A model generated the notes under the pieces. It was not told the origin of the DNA. It did no database searches and worked only from the letters and a program-made list of their open reading frames with translations. Below, piece after piece: positions 1 to 8,852 of a DNA stretch of 44,158 nucleotides. The translations under genes were made by a program, and so were the position numbers. Position 1 is the first letter of the stretch. Each line of letters opens with the position of its first letter. Source of the stretch: Acetobacteraceae bacterium (GTDB taxonomy: Bacteria; Pseudomonadota; Alphaproteobacteria; Acetobacterales; Acetobacteraceae); NCBI GenBank assembly GCA_025452005.1, contig JANWJK010000147.1:1-44158 (forward strand), in the 5' to 3' direction.

Positions 1-1
1 C

Positions 2-472
2 CCACGCGCCGCGCTGATGACGGCTGGCTATTGCCATGAGGATCCGGGCGTCGTGGCCGAACGGGGCACCGAACTGGTGGGCTGGTATCTCGAGCAACAA
101 CGCGAGCGTGCCCGCCTAGTCTGGCGCGACTACGATCCAAGCACGGTGCCTCCGGACTATCAGGGCTACTACGCGCGCGATCAGCGCCTTGCCAGCGGGC
201 CGCATCCCGGGGAGCTAACGCCCCAGCACGTGCGCGAGCAAGGCACGTCATTCTGCGTCGGCACGCCAGCCGAGTGCATTCGTTTCATCGAACTGTACGA
301 AGCTCTTGGTATCGAGGAAGTATTCCTGCTGTGCGCCATCGGACCGGCGCAGCACAGCGAGGTTCTACATACCCTTCGTCTTTTCGGCGAGCAGGTGATC
401 CCGCACTTCCGGGCAAGAGAGCCACGCGCTACGGTCGCACAATCATCCCAAGGACCGCGGCCGTCACACTGA
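2..472 (+). CDS. LLM-class flavin-dependent oxidoreductase, C-terminal part (partial)
   Basis: The reading frame is open to the left window edge, so this is the 3' end of a longer gene; the ATG at 17 is probably internal. The C-terminal block (about residues 80-135) has a GTPAECIRFIELYEALG segment followed by LCAIGP and a final VIPHF. That is the usual ending of luciferase-like (bacterial luciferase/F420-type) monooxygenases, where it closes the TIM barrel. Such enzymes oxidise small organic substrates with FMNH2 or F420 and are cytoplasmic. The neighbouring amidohydrolase on the same strand suggests a shared catabolic unit (inference). The substrate cannot be read from this fragment. Confidence 0.75.
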   Translation, partial: PRAALMTAGYCHEDPGVVAERGTELVGWYLEQQRERARLVWRDYDPSTVPPDYQGYYARDQRLASGPHPGELTPQHVREQGTSFCVGTPAECIRFIELYEALGIEEVFLLCAIGPAQHSEVLHTLRLFGEQVIPHFRAREPRATVAQSSQGPRPSH

Positions 473-716
473 GTGGCTTCAATGCGCCTCGAACGTCAAC
501 GGGTCCTGCCTCCACGCGTGGACATTGGCCCACGCTGAACACTTGGAAAGTGTTTGGACGGTACTGCGCACAAATTAAGGTGATCGTGGCCGCGTCGGGA
601 AGGCCATGATCGTCGACAAACCGGCGCGGCTTCCACTACCATTCGTCAAAGACTTGAACGAGAGCCAGCCCGTCGAAGGGGTGGCCCCGACGATGACGCA
701 GCCAGGGAGAGGAGCA

Positions 717-1865
717 ATGAAAGACGGCTTCCGGATCTACGATACCGACACTCATATCAATCCTGCCGCTGAGGTGCTGGACAAATATGTCGACCCCGAC
801 TTTCGGGCTCGGCTGCCCGAACTGGCGCCTTACCGCGGCTCCGTCGGACAGGCGGTCGAGGGTCGAAGTGAGATGCACACCTACCGCGCCGGCACGAAAT
901 ACTACAGGCGGATTCTGGGTGAGGAAGCGCCACGCGAGACATTTACCGGCCGGGAATCGAAGTGGATGGGCAGCAAGCGACCGCGGCCGGGCATCCAGGA
1001 CGACAATGCCGAGAATCGTGTCCGGGACATGGATGACGAAGGAACCGACGTCCATTTCCTGATTCCGACCTCTTGGCTCAGCCTCGTCGGCCTCGACGAT
1101 ACGTCGATCGAAGTTGCAATGATCCGCGCCTACCATCGTCACATGGCAGAGTTCTGTGGGCAGTATTCCGATCGTCTCAAGGGGCCGGTCGTCACCTCGA
1201 CACGCCGGGTCGATGAGGCGGTGCGCGAGATCAGGGAGTGGGGGAAGGCCAGGTGGGCGGTGGCCGTGATGCCGCTGCTCGCTGAGGGGTTGCCCGCGGA
1301 TCATCCGAGCCTCGAGCCAATCTGGCGAGAAGCACAGGAACACGACCTGCCGATCGCCAACCACAGCTTCACCTGGACCCCGCCTTACTATCCTGGTTAT
1401 CGCGATCTCTACGACAACATCTTCCTCGGCCGGCTCGCCGCGCATCCCTGGGGAGCCATGCGCTTCGCTGCGGCATTCATTGGCGCCGGTCTGTTCGACC
1501 GGTACCCGGGGCTGCGAATGGGCGTGCTCGAGTGCGGATTCGGCTGGTTGCCGTTCTGGGCCAGACGCATGGACGAGCAGGCGATCTACGTGGGCGGCAC
1601 CGCGCCGTTGAAGATGAAGCCGAGTGAATACATGATGAGCGGGCGGTTCTTCTGTAGCATCGAACATCACGAGGGCGAGGACATGCTTGAGTCCGTCACC
1701 CGTTTGCTTGGGGACGGCCTGCTTATGTACGCATCCGACTATCCGCATTCCGAGTGCCAGTTTCCTGACTCGGTTTCGAACATCCTGGCCTGGAAAAGTC
1801 TTGGCGCGGAACGGCAGCGCAAATTGCTATGGGAGAACCCCAACCGGTTCTTCAGACAGACCTGA
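717..1865 (+). CDS. Amidohydrolase family 2 (metal-dependent hydrolase/decarboxylase-like)
   Basis: About 382 residues starting at ATG 717, which has a GGGAGAGGAG ribosome site just upstream; an in-frame ATG at 606 exists but the extension has no family character. The N-terminus carries YDTDTHINP, a variant of the D-x-H metal-binding entry of Amidohydro_2 enzymes. Further on there are IANHSF around residue 220, the VLECGFGWLPFW segment around 275, and YASDYPHSEC near residue 345, whose Asp is the usual C-terminal metal ligand. The family contains decarboxylases and hydrolases acting on aromatic or ring-opened acids (ACMSD-like). Context with the upstream flavin monooxygenase suggests breakdown of an organic compound; the exact substrate is unknown. 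Confidence 0.8.
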   Translation: MKDGFRIYDTDTHINPAAEVLDKYVDPDFRARLPELAPYRGSVGQAVEGRSEMHTYRAGTKYYRRILGEEAPRETFTGRESKWMGSKRPRPGIQDDNAENRVRDMDDEGTDVHFLIPTSWLSLVGLDDTSIEVAMIRAYHRHMAEFCGQYSDRLKGPVVTSTRRVDEAVREIREWGKARWAVAVMPLLAEGLPADHPSLEPIWREAQEHDLPIANHSFTWTPPYYPGYRDLYDNIFLGRLAAHPWGAMRFAAAFIGAGLFDRYPGLRMGVLECGFGWLPFWARRMDEQAIYVGGTAPLKMKPSEYMMSGRFFCSIEHHEGEDMLESVTRLLGDGLLMYASDYPHSECQFPDSVSNILAWKSLGAERQRKLLWENPNRFFRQT

Positions 1866-1879
1866 TGCAGCTTCCCCAA

Positions 1880-4800
1880 TCAGACTGGCGTCAGCGCCGA
1901 CAGTTCCGTCACTGCGCTGAGCAACCTTGGCCCTATGACCGACGGGTCCAACAGCCGCATTATCCGAGCCCTGCCGCGTTCTCCAATGCGGCGAGCCTCG
2001 TCGGGCCGTTCATGGATGATCCGCATGTAGTGCGCCGCCGAGGCGACGTTCGCGTCAGCCCAACGCTGCCGCTCGACGCCAAGATACTGGCCAAGGTCTA
2101 CCTGCACCAACCGGTAATCCACGAGATAGGCACATTTACCCGTCGCGAAATCGTTTGTGCCAGAGTACGCTGTCAGAATGGTGGGACGGCCGAGCAGCAT
2201 CGCCTCAGCCGGCCCCCGACCAAACCCCTCGGACCGATGGAGCGAGACGTATGCGTCACAGGCCCTGACAAGCCCGAGTAGCTCATCTCGATCAAGGCTA
2301 ATATCTCGCAGCAAAATTCGTTGGTCGTCGCTCAGTGCAGCAAGCCGGTCAAAAGATGAGGGGTCCTGATCAGCACCCATCGTCTTGATCATCAGGAAGA
2401 CTTGCTCGTCACCCGACGGAAATGCCTGCAAGAACGCTCGAACGACCGCTTCCGGGTTCTTCCGTTCGGCGAATGACCGGAAGTCGAACACGAAGAGAAA
2501 TACTGTAGTGTTGGGGGGCAGGTTCAACTCACGCCGGCTGATCTCACGTGGCACCACAGGGGTGATAACCGCCATTGGCATCAGCCGAACTGGCCGCAGT
2601 CGTTCATGCGAGTAAGCTCTTTCGGCGAAATGCGTCGAGGCCCAAATTTCGTCAAAGAAGGAGAATGCGTGTCGCCAATAGCCTGGCAGACGCTCGAGTT
2701 CCCAAGCCCAGAACCCGACGTTCGTTCGCGCGGAAACTCCCAGCCTTTGCAGAAGTCGCCAGTCAGCATAGGCAGTGCACGCATTGAGGTGGACGATATT
2801 CAGCTCCACATCCACCTTGCATGGCGTCGGCAGCGCGGAACCATCCGGATTCAGGATCTGGTGAGTATCGGAGTCGATGATTAAGAATTCGAAGAAACCC
2901 ACCTCTTGCAGGCAAGCGGCGGAGCATCGCACATCCTCCCCTCTTCCGGTCGGTGCAGACCACTGCCCGGTCAACGCAATCTTGGTTGTGTAGACAGGCG
3001 CCTCTGGCTCCTTCTCGACGTCCCCGGCCTGCCCAAACAGAGCTGACATCGCCTGATCATCGGCCAGACCGGTTGCCTCGCTCAGCCACCACGCCCTGAA
3101 GCCCGTCCAACCTTCCTCTGTGGAGATATCGAACCGATCATGCAGGTCGCCACGGGTCCGATAGATCGTTCTGAGATGGCTTTCCAACCCCGGCAGTCCC
3201 GGTGCTCCCAGGAGCAGGAATTCCCGCAACTCTTTTCCGAGGTGGTCGAAGGAAATATCCATGTCTCGCAATCCGTAAGTCAGCAGCCAAAGAAGATATC
3301 CATAGATCGAGGCCTCGGTATCGAGCGGAAAATCCTGTTGTATATCCTCCTGTAGCTCCCAGATCCCGACCATTGCGTTGGTCAGCCGATATCCGCGAAT
3401 CTGGACGGCGCTCGGTGTCTCGAAGTACTTTAACTGAGGTGCCACCAATTCTTGCGGCCAATTGAACTGCCGCGCGCCAACGTAGGTGCACCAGATCCCA
3501 TGTGCCAGCCGCCCAAGACGCTCTACGGGGAACCGACGGCGATATTCGTAGTGTCTGTTGGCTACCTCGACGGATCGCAATGCGACCAGCCAGGTCGTTA
3601 TCGGAACGTCACCATAGTGGGCCGATGTCGCTGACTCACGCGTCATTTCGTGAAGGAACTGCGGTGAGAGCTCACTGCAGTTTACCATCCCCTCGATGAC
3701 ACCGCTGGTGAGCGTCCAGGCGAGATAGCCATAAAGGCTATCGATTGTCCTGAGATGAAAGTTCGCCTGAAGGTCCGGACGCAGCTCCCACAAGAGGGCA
3801 ATCTGGATAGGTACCAGGGCCTCCTCTCCACCGATCAATGCGACGACGTCGCGTTCAAGAAAGCGAGCGGCATCGCGCGATGGTCCGTCCCAGGCAAGCC
3901 GGCTCACGGAGGGCCATGGCGGAATGGCGCTGTCAGGGAGCGCAGGAGAACGTTCGGGTTCTGATGTCGGACCAATCCGTCGCGCAGCCGCTATGCTTCG
4001 GAGGTCCACTCCCTGTCTGTGCGCCTCGCCACTGAGGAACCACTCGAAGTAGCGGGCGCAGCCCTGCGCGGTGAAGATATCGAATTCCGCCTGGAGATCC
4101 TGTCGGTCGCGCCAGAACTGGTGCATGAACCGCGTGATCGTGACGCCCTTCCGGGCCGCCTCCTCATCCGGCTGGTCGAAGAAGTCCGAGCCGACCGCAA
4201 TGGGCGATTGAGGGTCGAGGTCGCCGCTGTCGACGGCATGGAAAAGCCAATGCCGCATTGCGTATTCAATCGGCCGGCCGTCCGGAAATGCCGCGAAACC
4301 GTAGCGCAGCCGCGAATACTTGATCCATCCGTTGGCCAGCACCTGGCGGCGGTACAGTTCGCACAGTTCGGCTGCTGGTCCCAATGTATCCATCGTGAAG
4401 CGATTCTGATGCCGGGAAAAGACACTTGGGTCTTCCGGATCGATGCCGCTGAAATGGAAGAACACCAGAGGCTGCCCATTGACCAGCCAGGTTCCGTCCT
4501 TCCTTCGCCTCATATCGCGATGTGAAAGGTTCCAGTAAGCGACATCATAGCCTGGATGCCGCAGGATAAGAGGATCAGGAACAAACACCGGCGCAAGGTC
4601 CATCCAACGCTGGTCGGTGAACATATTCGCGGGGACGTCGACACGGCAGTGCAGGTAGCACCGTGCGCTCCACCAATCTATGAGCGCGCGCGCATCCCGA
4701 TCGCTGCGTACACCCAAGAAACCGAGGTTGTAGACGCCTGATTTCATGATGCTGTGGTCGGACGGCTCCTTGCCGTCATGCAGCGGCTGCATTATGTGCG

Positions 4801-5269
4801 GGATCAGCACGATATTGTGCTCTTCGAGTCCGTCGAACACCTCTGTCAGGGGCCCGAACAACAGTATGTCGGGATCCAGGTAGACCACCTGCTCGAATCC
4901 GAACCTGTCGAATAGGTGACAGAAGACAAAGGGCTTGATGGCCGTATTCAGCTCTATGACCGAATACCAAAGCTTCATGTTAGAAATGAGCTGGATGCCG
5001 ATATCGTCGCAAAAGACAAGCTCGGCAGCGGTGTCCACATCTGACAGATCCCGGTAGCCGTCGGCCAGGACGATGAAGCGCTGCACATCCGGATGGAACC
5101 GCCGGACGGACTGCATGAGGGTGACTGCGTATGAGATATAGTTGCAAGAGACTATGGTAAAGATGGCACGGCGGTGCCGGCGGACGGGTGCGCGGACTCT
5201 AGCTGACCTGGTAGCCTGGTTTCTATTGCTCTCCAACGTCAGCGTCTCTCGGCCGGGAGCTTCAATCAC
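1880..5269 (-). CDS. Large bifunctional glycosyltransferase: GT-A domain, four-repeat linker, GT4-type domain
   Basis: A 1129-residue protein read from a GTG start that overlaps the upstream gene's stop by 8 bp. Residues about 34-345 form a nucleotide-sugar transferase with an LDPDI (DxD-type) metal site at 131-135 and YNLGF near 180. Residues about 850-1129 form a GT-B domain of the GT4 type, with KTMG near 962 and the HRSEGFGRGPAEAM donor-site motif at 1011-1024. Between them are four degenerate copies (near 387, 497, 639 and 704) of a motif with consensus D-L-Q-x2-F-x-L-x-T-x2-G-x2-G-Y-x2-W-L. Each catalytic domain would add one sugar to a surface glycan or glycoprotein. No signal peptide or membrane segment is visible, so it probably works on the cytoplasmic side. 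The linkage formed is unknown. Confidence 0.85.
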   Translation of the reverse strand: MIEAPGRETLTLESNRNQATRSARVRAPVRRHRRAIFTIVSCNYISYAVTLMQSVRRFHPDVQRFIVLADGYRDLSDVDTAAELVFCDDIGIQLISNMKLWYSVIELNTAIKPFVFCHLFDRFGFEQVVYLDPDILLFGPLTEVFDGLEEHNIVLIPHIMQPLHDGKEPSDHSIMKSGVYNLGFLGVRSDRDARALIDWWSARCYLHCRVDVPANMFTDQRWMDLAPVFVPDPLILRHPGYDVAYWNLSHRDMRRRKDGTWLVNGQPLVFFHFSGIDPEDPSVFSRHQNRFTMDTLGPAAELCELYRRQVLANGWIKYSRLRYGFAAFPDGRPIEYAMRHWLFHAVDSGDLDPQSPIAVGSDFFDQPDEEAARKGVTITRFMHQFWRDRQDLQAEFDIFTAQGCARYFEWFLSGEAHRQGVDLRSIAAARRIGPTSEPERSPALPDSAIPPWPSVSRLAWDGPSRDAARFLERDVVALIGGEEALVPIQIALLWELRPDLQANFHLRTIDSLYGYLAWTLTSGVIEGMVNCSELSPQFLHEMTRESATSAHYGDVPITTWLVALRSVEVANRHYEYRRRFPVERLGRLAHGIWCTYVGARQFNWPQELVAPQLKYFETPSAVQIRGYRLTNAMVGIWELQEDIQQDFPLDTEASIYGYLLWLLTYGLRDMDISFDHLGKELREFLLLGAPGLPGLESHLRTIYRTRGDLHDRFDISTEEGWTGFRAWWLSEATGLADDQAMSALFGQAGDVEKEPEAPVYTTKIALTGQWSAPTGRGEDVRCSAACLQEVGFFEFLIIDSDTHQILNPDGSALPTPCKVDVELNIVHLNACTAYADWRLLQRLGVSARTNVGFWAWELERLPGYWRHAFSFFDEIWASTHFAERAYSHERLRPVRLMPMAVITPVVPREISRRELNLPPNTTVFLFVFDFRSFAERKNPEAVVRAFLQAFPSGDEQVFLMIKTMGADQDPSSFDRLAALSDDQRILLRDISLDRDELLGLVRACDAYVSLHRSEGFGRGPAEAMLLGRPTILTAYSGTNDFATGKCAYLVDYRLVQVDLGQYLGVERQRWADANVASAAHYMRIIHERPDEARRIGERGRARIMRLLDPSVIGPRLLSAVTELSALTPV
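3018..4150 (-). repeat. Four degenerate DLQxxFDxxT...YxxW repeats inside the large glycosyltransferase
   Basis: Protein-level repeats at about residues 387-413, 497-523, 639-666 and 704-731 of the 1129-residue enzyme. Conserved positions are an acidic-Leu/Ile-(Gln/His) start, a Phe three residues later, a Thr, and an aromatic-x2-Trp-Leu end (for example DLQAEFDIFT, DLQANFHLRT, DIQQDFPLDT, DLHDRFDIST). Spacing is irregular, so they look like short helical modules rather than a tandem DNA repeat. Function is unknown; substrate or partner docking is a guess. Confidence 0.6.
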
Positions 5270-5771
5270 CCTTTACCAGCTTGAGCCAGCGGTTCACGTC
5301 GAGGAGCATCTCGGCCGTCCCTGCGCGACCCTCAAAGTAGCCCTTGGTCTGGAAGTGTATGCGCATGGCGTCCGGATCCGCCGACGGAAAGGCCTTGGCA
5401 ATGTCCGCGTAGTATCCCCAGTACCATTGCGGGTCGAATGGCAGTTCGATTGGCACCCTGCCCTCGAGATAGCCGGACGAAATGAAGTGCTCACGCAGCG
5501 ACTTGACGTCGCCGGCGAGACGGGCGCCTTCGACGTCCGGATACGTTCCGGAATACCACTGGTCGTCGAATTGCATCTGACGCGCGACCTCCGAAATCAG
5601 GGCTTGCAGGCATCGCCTGGTGACGGTGATCGTCCCACTTCCTTCGAAATCGGCTGCCGAGATTCCCAAACCTTCGAGCAGAAATGCGCAGGGCGGAACG
5701 TAATGGAACCCCTTCGTGACTGTGGCGTTAGAGTCCCGTTTTATTGCCTGCTGTTCACGTTTTCCTGACAT
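5262..5771 (-). CDS. Small protein with two FDxxWY...EGR repeats, glycan-cluster associated
   Basis: The preferred start is ATG 5771, giving 169 residues; the frame is open further upstream, but that part reads like non-coding sequence. Two copies of a roughly 40-residue unit are present, FDDQWYSGTYPDVE...GYLEGR and FDPQWYWGYYADIA...GYFEGR. I recognise this as the FDxxWYxxxYPDV/HYxxxGxxEGR module found as appendages of bacterial glycosyltransferases and exopolysaccharide proteins. No catalytic domain is visible. It ends 8 bp inside the following glycosyltransferase gene, so the two are translationally coupled and probably work together. A recruiting or scaffolding role is inference. The biochemical function of the repeat is not established to my knowledge. 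Confidence 0.65.
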   Translation of the reverse strand: MSGKREQQAIKRDSNATVTKGFHYVPPCAFLLEGLGISAADFEGSGTITVTRRCLQALISEVARQMQFDDQWYSGTYPDVEGARLAGDVKSLREHFISSGYLEGRVPIELPFDPQWYWGYYADIAKAFPSADPDAMRIHFQTKGYFEGRAGTAEMLLDVNRWLKLVKGD

Positions 5772-6100
5772 TCGTATCGGTCCTGCATTCCGTAGTAGAT
5801 GGACTACGCGAATTTCTGAATAGGCCAGGTCGACGACGAATGGAAGGTGGCCAATAGCTGTACATCGAGTGCTACGATTTCGTCGGAGCGCGCTGCGAAC
5901 CGACGTCATGCGCCGCTGCGCCTGACGGTCACGTTGGTAGGAGCTCCGGGCCGAACTCGTTGCGCCACCACGTTTCCCGCTATCCGGCGGAGCGGAATCA
6001 CGGCGCATTAACGGGACGGCACCGTGACCCTGATACACTGCTTGCGCGAAAGTCCCACAGAAGCGCGCTCCAACGCACAGCCTGCGCGGGTCTCGAGGAG
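5772..6100. promoter_or_regulatory. Divergent intergenic region of the glycan cluster
   Basis: About 330 bases between the FDxxWY gene (minus) and the pyruvyl-transferase-like gene (plus). It must hold the promoters for both directions, but I see no convincing -35/-10 pair. The frames of both flanking genes remain open through much of it, which is why over-long starts are possible. No RNA gene or repeat was recognised. Confidence 0.4.
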
Positions 6101-6979
6101 ATGCCAGTGACCAGTGTGCCGCGATCCCATACGTCATTGGTAAGGGACTTCCTGTCCGAGTTTCGCAACAGGCGAGTGGTTTATTTCGCGAACCCCGGGA
6201 ATGCGGGCGACTCGGTCATTTCCTGCGGCATGACGCAGGCAATGACCGAGCAGAACATCACCTGGGACATGGCTACGCTGGAGAGCGACGTCACAGGACG
6301 CATCGTACTGATAGGTGGCGGCGGCAATCTGGTTCCTCTCTACGACAATGTGGCCGCGGCGGTCCGCAATTTCGTCGGCAAGGCGAAATTGCTAGTGATC
6401 CTGCCACATACAATCGCGGGCCATCCGGAAGTCTTGGCAAGGCTGGACGAGACTTGCGTGGTTTTCTGCCGCGATGCGGTCAGCTATCACTACATGTTGA
6501 CCCAGACAGAGCGGTGCAAAGTATATATCGCCCACGACATGGCGTTTTTCCTGAACCCGTACGAATGGCTGAAGGCCAATTACACCCCGCGACATGTAGA
6601 CTTCTTTCTCACGCGCATGACGCGAGAGGCGGGACAAGACTGGCAGAAGTCGCTGTGCACTGGCAGGTTCTTCCGGACAGACGCGGAGCGAATGGAGCGG
6701 TTTCGGCCGGGCGACGTCGACATCTCCGCGCTGTTCACCTCTGGCGTCTGGCCGGAAAATGCACCTCTTGGCGCATGGGCATTCCTGGAGGCGATCCGGC
6801 TGGCTGAAAATATGCAGACTGATCGCTGCCATGTTGCGATCTGCGCCGCGCTGCTCGGGAAACCGTGTACGCTGTTTGACAATTCATATGGGAAGAACCG
6901 CGCCGTATACCAGCACAGCCTTCGGCACCATTTTCCCTTCATTAGATTTGTGACGGACGAGGCGGGAGGCCTGACGTAA
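6101..6979 (+). CDS. Polysaccharide pyruvyl transferase family protein
   Basis: About 292 residues. Two starts compete: ATG 6101 lies directly against the GAGGAG site, and GTG 6107 lies at ideal spacing from the same site, so GTG 6107 may be the real one. Early features are VVYFANPGNAGDSVI (the N-GD family signature, residues about 25-38) and VLIGGGGNLVPLY (about 68-80), then VILPHTI and VVFCRDAVSY. The C-terminus has a TDRCHVAICAALLGKPC segment, matching the T-x-R-x-H-x-x-I pattern near the donor site of this family. Members transfer pyruvate from PEP to sugars, or act as sugar-moving relatives. The stop overlaps the next ATG by 1 bp, so the two are co-translated. Confidence 0.75.
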   Translation: MPVTSVPRSHTSLVRDFLSEFRNRRVVYFANPGNAGDSVISCGMTQAMTEQNITWDMATLESDVTGRIVLIGGGGNLVPLYDNVAAAVRNFVGKAKLLVILPHTIAGHPEVLARLDETCVVFCRDAVSYHYMLTQTERCKVYIAHDMAFFLNPYEWLKANYTPRHVDFFLTRMTREAGQDWQKSLCTGRFFRTDAERMERFRPGDVDISALFTSGVWPENAPLGAWAFLEAIRLAENMQTDRCHVAICAALLGKPCTLFDNSYGKNRAVYQHSLRHHFPFIRFVTDEAGGLT

Positions 6980-8043
6980 TGCCGTCTCTGCCGCGACGGA
7001 ACTTGTTGTGGTCGGTCCCGCTCACTTGCCTCGGAACAGCGCGGGCCGATGAGCCGTATCATGTGGGCGCGTGGTACTTTCTGCGTTGGAGCAGCGCTGC
7101 GCCGAGTGACGCCTGGGCCAACCTGCGACAATCGAATCGGAGGCCGCTTATAGGTTTCTACGATCTGGCGCAGCAATCGGTTGTCGATGCCGAGATTCGC
7201 CAAGCGGCGAACGTCGGCATCGAATTCCTCGCGTTTTACTGGTATCTCCATCCCGAAACAGGGCAGGTGTTCCCGACAGCGGCCGGGGTGACGAAATTCT
7301 TCGAATCGTCCGTCCGCACGATGAAGTACGTGCTCGCGCCAATTGTTCCCGAGAACATGAGAGCGCGGGCAATCACAGCTGAGGTCTGGGAGGCCAGAAT
7401 AGTCCCGCAGATAGTCAAATACATGCGGTCCGACGCGTACTACAGGTCGAACGGGAGTCCCATGATCGTTGATTTCTGGCTGCCGTTGCAGGACCGCAAG
7501 ACCGCCTACGCCGTGCTTAGAAGGGAAGTACTCTCATCGATCGGTGTGAATCCCACAATCATACTTCTCGTTGGCGGGCGTCCGGCATACCGCGATCTGT
7601 TCTTCCAGTCGGTGACCGGCCCGAATGGCTTCACGTGCTTCAATATGGGAACGACAAAACCGGATGAACCCTATGCGGCGCTGGTGGCTGAATGGGCGCA
7701 GATGATGAAAACGCAAATCGCCGCTCCGGGCAAGCCGCCCGACAGGAGTCTCACCTTCCTTCCATGCGGAACACTAGGCATAGACGCCAGGCCGTGGGGG
7801 GTTCCGGAAAGTCGTCCCTTTGTCACAGGCTCAAGTCCGGATCTGTTTCGCCGCCATCTGGAGGAGATAAAAGCCTTCATCGATAGCAACCAAGTCAACA
7901 CGCTCCGGACAACCATCTTGTATGCCTGGAATGAATGGGGTGAAGCGGCGCACTGCATAGAGCCGTCGGAGACCGAAGGGTACCGCTACGCCGATGTGGT
8001 GCGCGACGTATTTGCACTGTCCGCGAAGGGAAGTCGGCCGTGA
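6979..8043 (+). CDS. WbsX/GH99-like glycan-processing protein with signal peptide
   Basis: 354 residues. The C-terminal motif YAWNEWGEAAHCIEPSETEGYRY (N318-E322 region) is the hallmark of the WbsX family, related to GH99 endo-mannosidase-like proteins. The earlier GIEFLAFYWYLHP and VDFWLPL segments fit its barrel. Unusually, the N-terminus looks like an export signal: PRRNLLW followed by a hydrophobic stretch and an ARA-D cleavage site near residue 23, possibly twin-arginine. That would place it outside the cytoplasm. It lies between the pyruvyl-transferase-like gene (1-bp overlap) and a methyltransferase (GTGA overlap), so it belongs to the same operon and probably trims or modifies the same glycan (inference). 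Confidence 0.75.
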   Translation: MPSLPRRNLLWSVPLTCLGTARADEPYHVGAWYFLRWSSAAPSDAWANLRQSNRRPLIGFYDLAQQSVVDAEIRQAANVGIEFLAFYWYLHPETGQVFPTAAGVTKFFESSVRTMKYVLAPIVPENMRARAITAEVWEARIVPQIVKYMRSDAYYRSNGSPMIVDFWLPLQDRKTAYAVLRREVLSSIGVNPTIILLVGGRPAYRDLFFQSVTGPNGFTCFNMGTTKPDEPYAALVAEWAQMMKTQIAAPGKPPDRSLTFLPCGTLGIDARPWGVPESRPFVTGSSPDLFRRHLEEIKAFIDSNQVNTLRTTILYAWNEWGEAAHCIEPSETEGYRYADVVRDVFALSAKGSRP

Positions 8044-8738
8044 CGAAGGAAGAGGCGGATAGGCTCGTGGCCAGTGTCAGGCACTGGCACCATACATTCG
8101 ACATTGTGCCCGGTGTCAGGACGCCTGGCTCCTATGACCCGGCGATCCTCTGGGACCGGATCAAGGGAGTGTGCGATTGGAGGGGTGCTCGTGTTCTCGA
8201 TATCGGACCTGCTGATGGCGCCGTCTCAATGTGGGCCGCCAAAAGCGGCGCCGAGGTGACGGCATTGGACTTCAGACCGAAGACCGCGACAGGCTTTGCC
8301 GCGATGGAAAAGATCACCGGACTGACCTTTGACTTCCATGTAGGAAACATCCTGGATCCGCCCAATCTGGGGACGTTCGATGCGGTCTTCTTCCTTGGGG
8401 TCCTGTACCACCTGCCGGACCCGCTTCGCGGGCTCTGGGCCTGCCGCAGGTATTGTAAGACCGGCGCGAGACTGTTCGTGGAATCATGGTTCTCCGATAC
8501 CACTCCCGGCGATGAACCGCTGATGAAGTATATCCGCCATGGCGCCACGGCCGATTGGACCAACTTCTGGGCTCCAAATCGCTGCGCACTTCTTGCCATG
8601 ATGTCAGACGTTGCCTTTGACGTGGTCCGACATGACGCGTGGGGAAGCCGTATCTTCGTCGAAGCGATCGCTGTGGAAGATGCTGAGCGCGGCCGGCGCA
8701 TGAGTGTCGCATATGCTCAGAACATCGCCGGCAGGTAG
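8040..8738 (+). CDS. Class I SAM-dependent methyltransferase (CmoB/DUF1698-like)
   Basis: 232 residues from a GTG that overlaps the upstream stop (GTGA). Motif I is VLDIGPADGAVSMWAAKSGA (residues about 52-71), followed by the acidic VTALDF strand and the VFFLGVLYHLPDPLRGL block (about 118-136), which resembles the tRNA-carboxymethyluridine methyltransferase CmoB. In this context it is more likely a sugar or glycan-end methyltransferase than a tRNA enzyme. The motifs are clear; the substrate is inferred only from the cluster. Cytoplasmic. Confidence 0.8.
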   Translation: MTKEEADRLVASVRHWHHTFDIVPGVRTPGSYDPAILWDRIKGVCDWRGARVLDIGPADGAVSMWAAKSGAEVTALDFRPKTATGFAAMEKITGLTFDFHVGNILDPPNLGTFDAVFFLGVLYHLPDPLRGLWACRRYCKTGARLFVESWFSDTTPGDEPLMKYIRHGATADWTNFWAPNRCALLAMMSDVAFDVVRHDAWGSRIFVEAIAVEDAERGRRMSVAYAQNIAGR

Positions 8739-8852
8739 CGCGACGACCAAACGACCTCGCGGCAACCGCCGAAAGGAAGCCGGCGAATATGGCTGCGCTG
8801 CCGCGTACCGACCCCATCCCGTGCTACAAAAGCGGGAACCGTCGATCATCGG

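Noticed and set aside
539-553. Inverted repeat ACACTT/AAGTGT between the first two genes
   Set aside because: A 6-bp stem with no T-run and no second copy; too weak to call a terminator or operator.
636-1748. Long open frame antisense to the amidohydrolase
   Set aside because: It lies fully under a gene with clear motifs, and its translation is Arg/His/Gly-rich with no family feature. GC-rich genes commonly leave such antisense frames open.
4019-4525. Plus-strand frame inside the large glycosyltransferase gene
   Set aside because: Reads as mirror of the linker region of the real minus-strand gene; no ribosome site.
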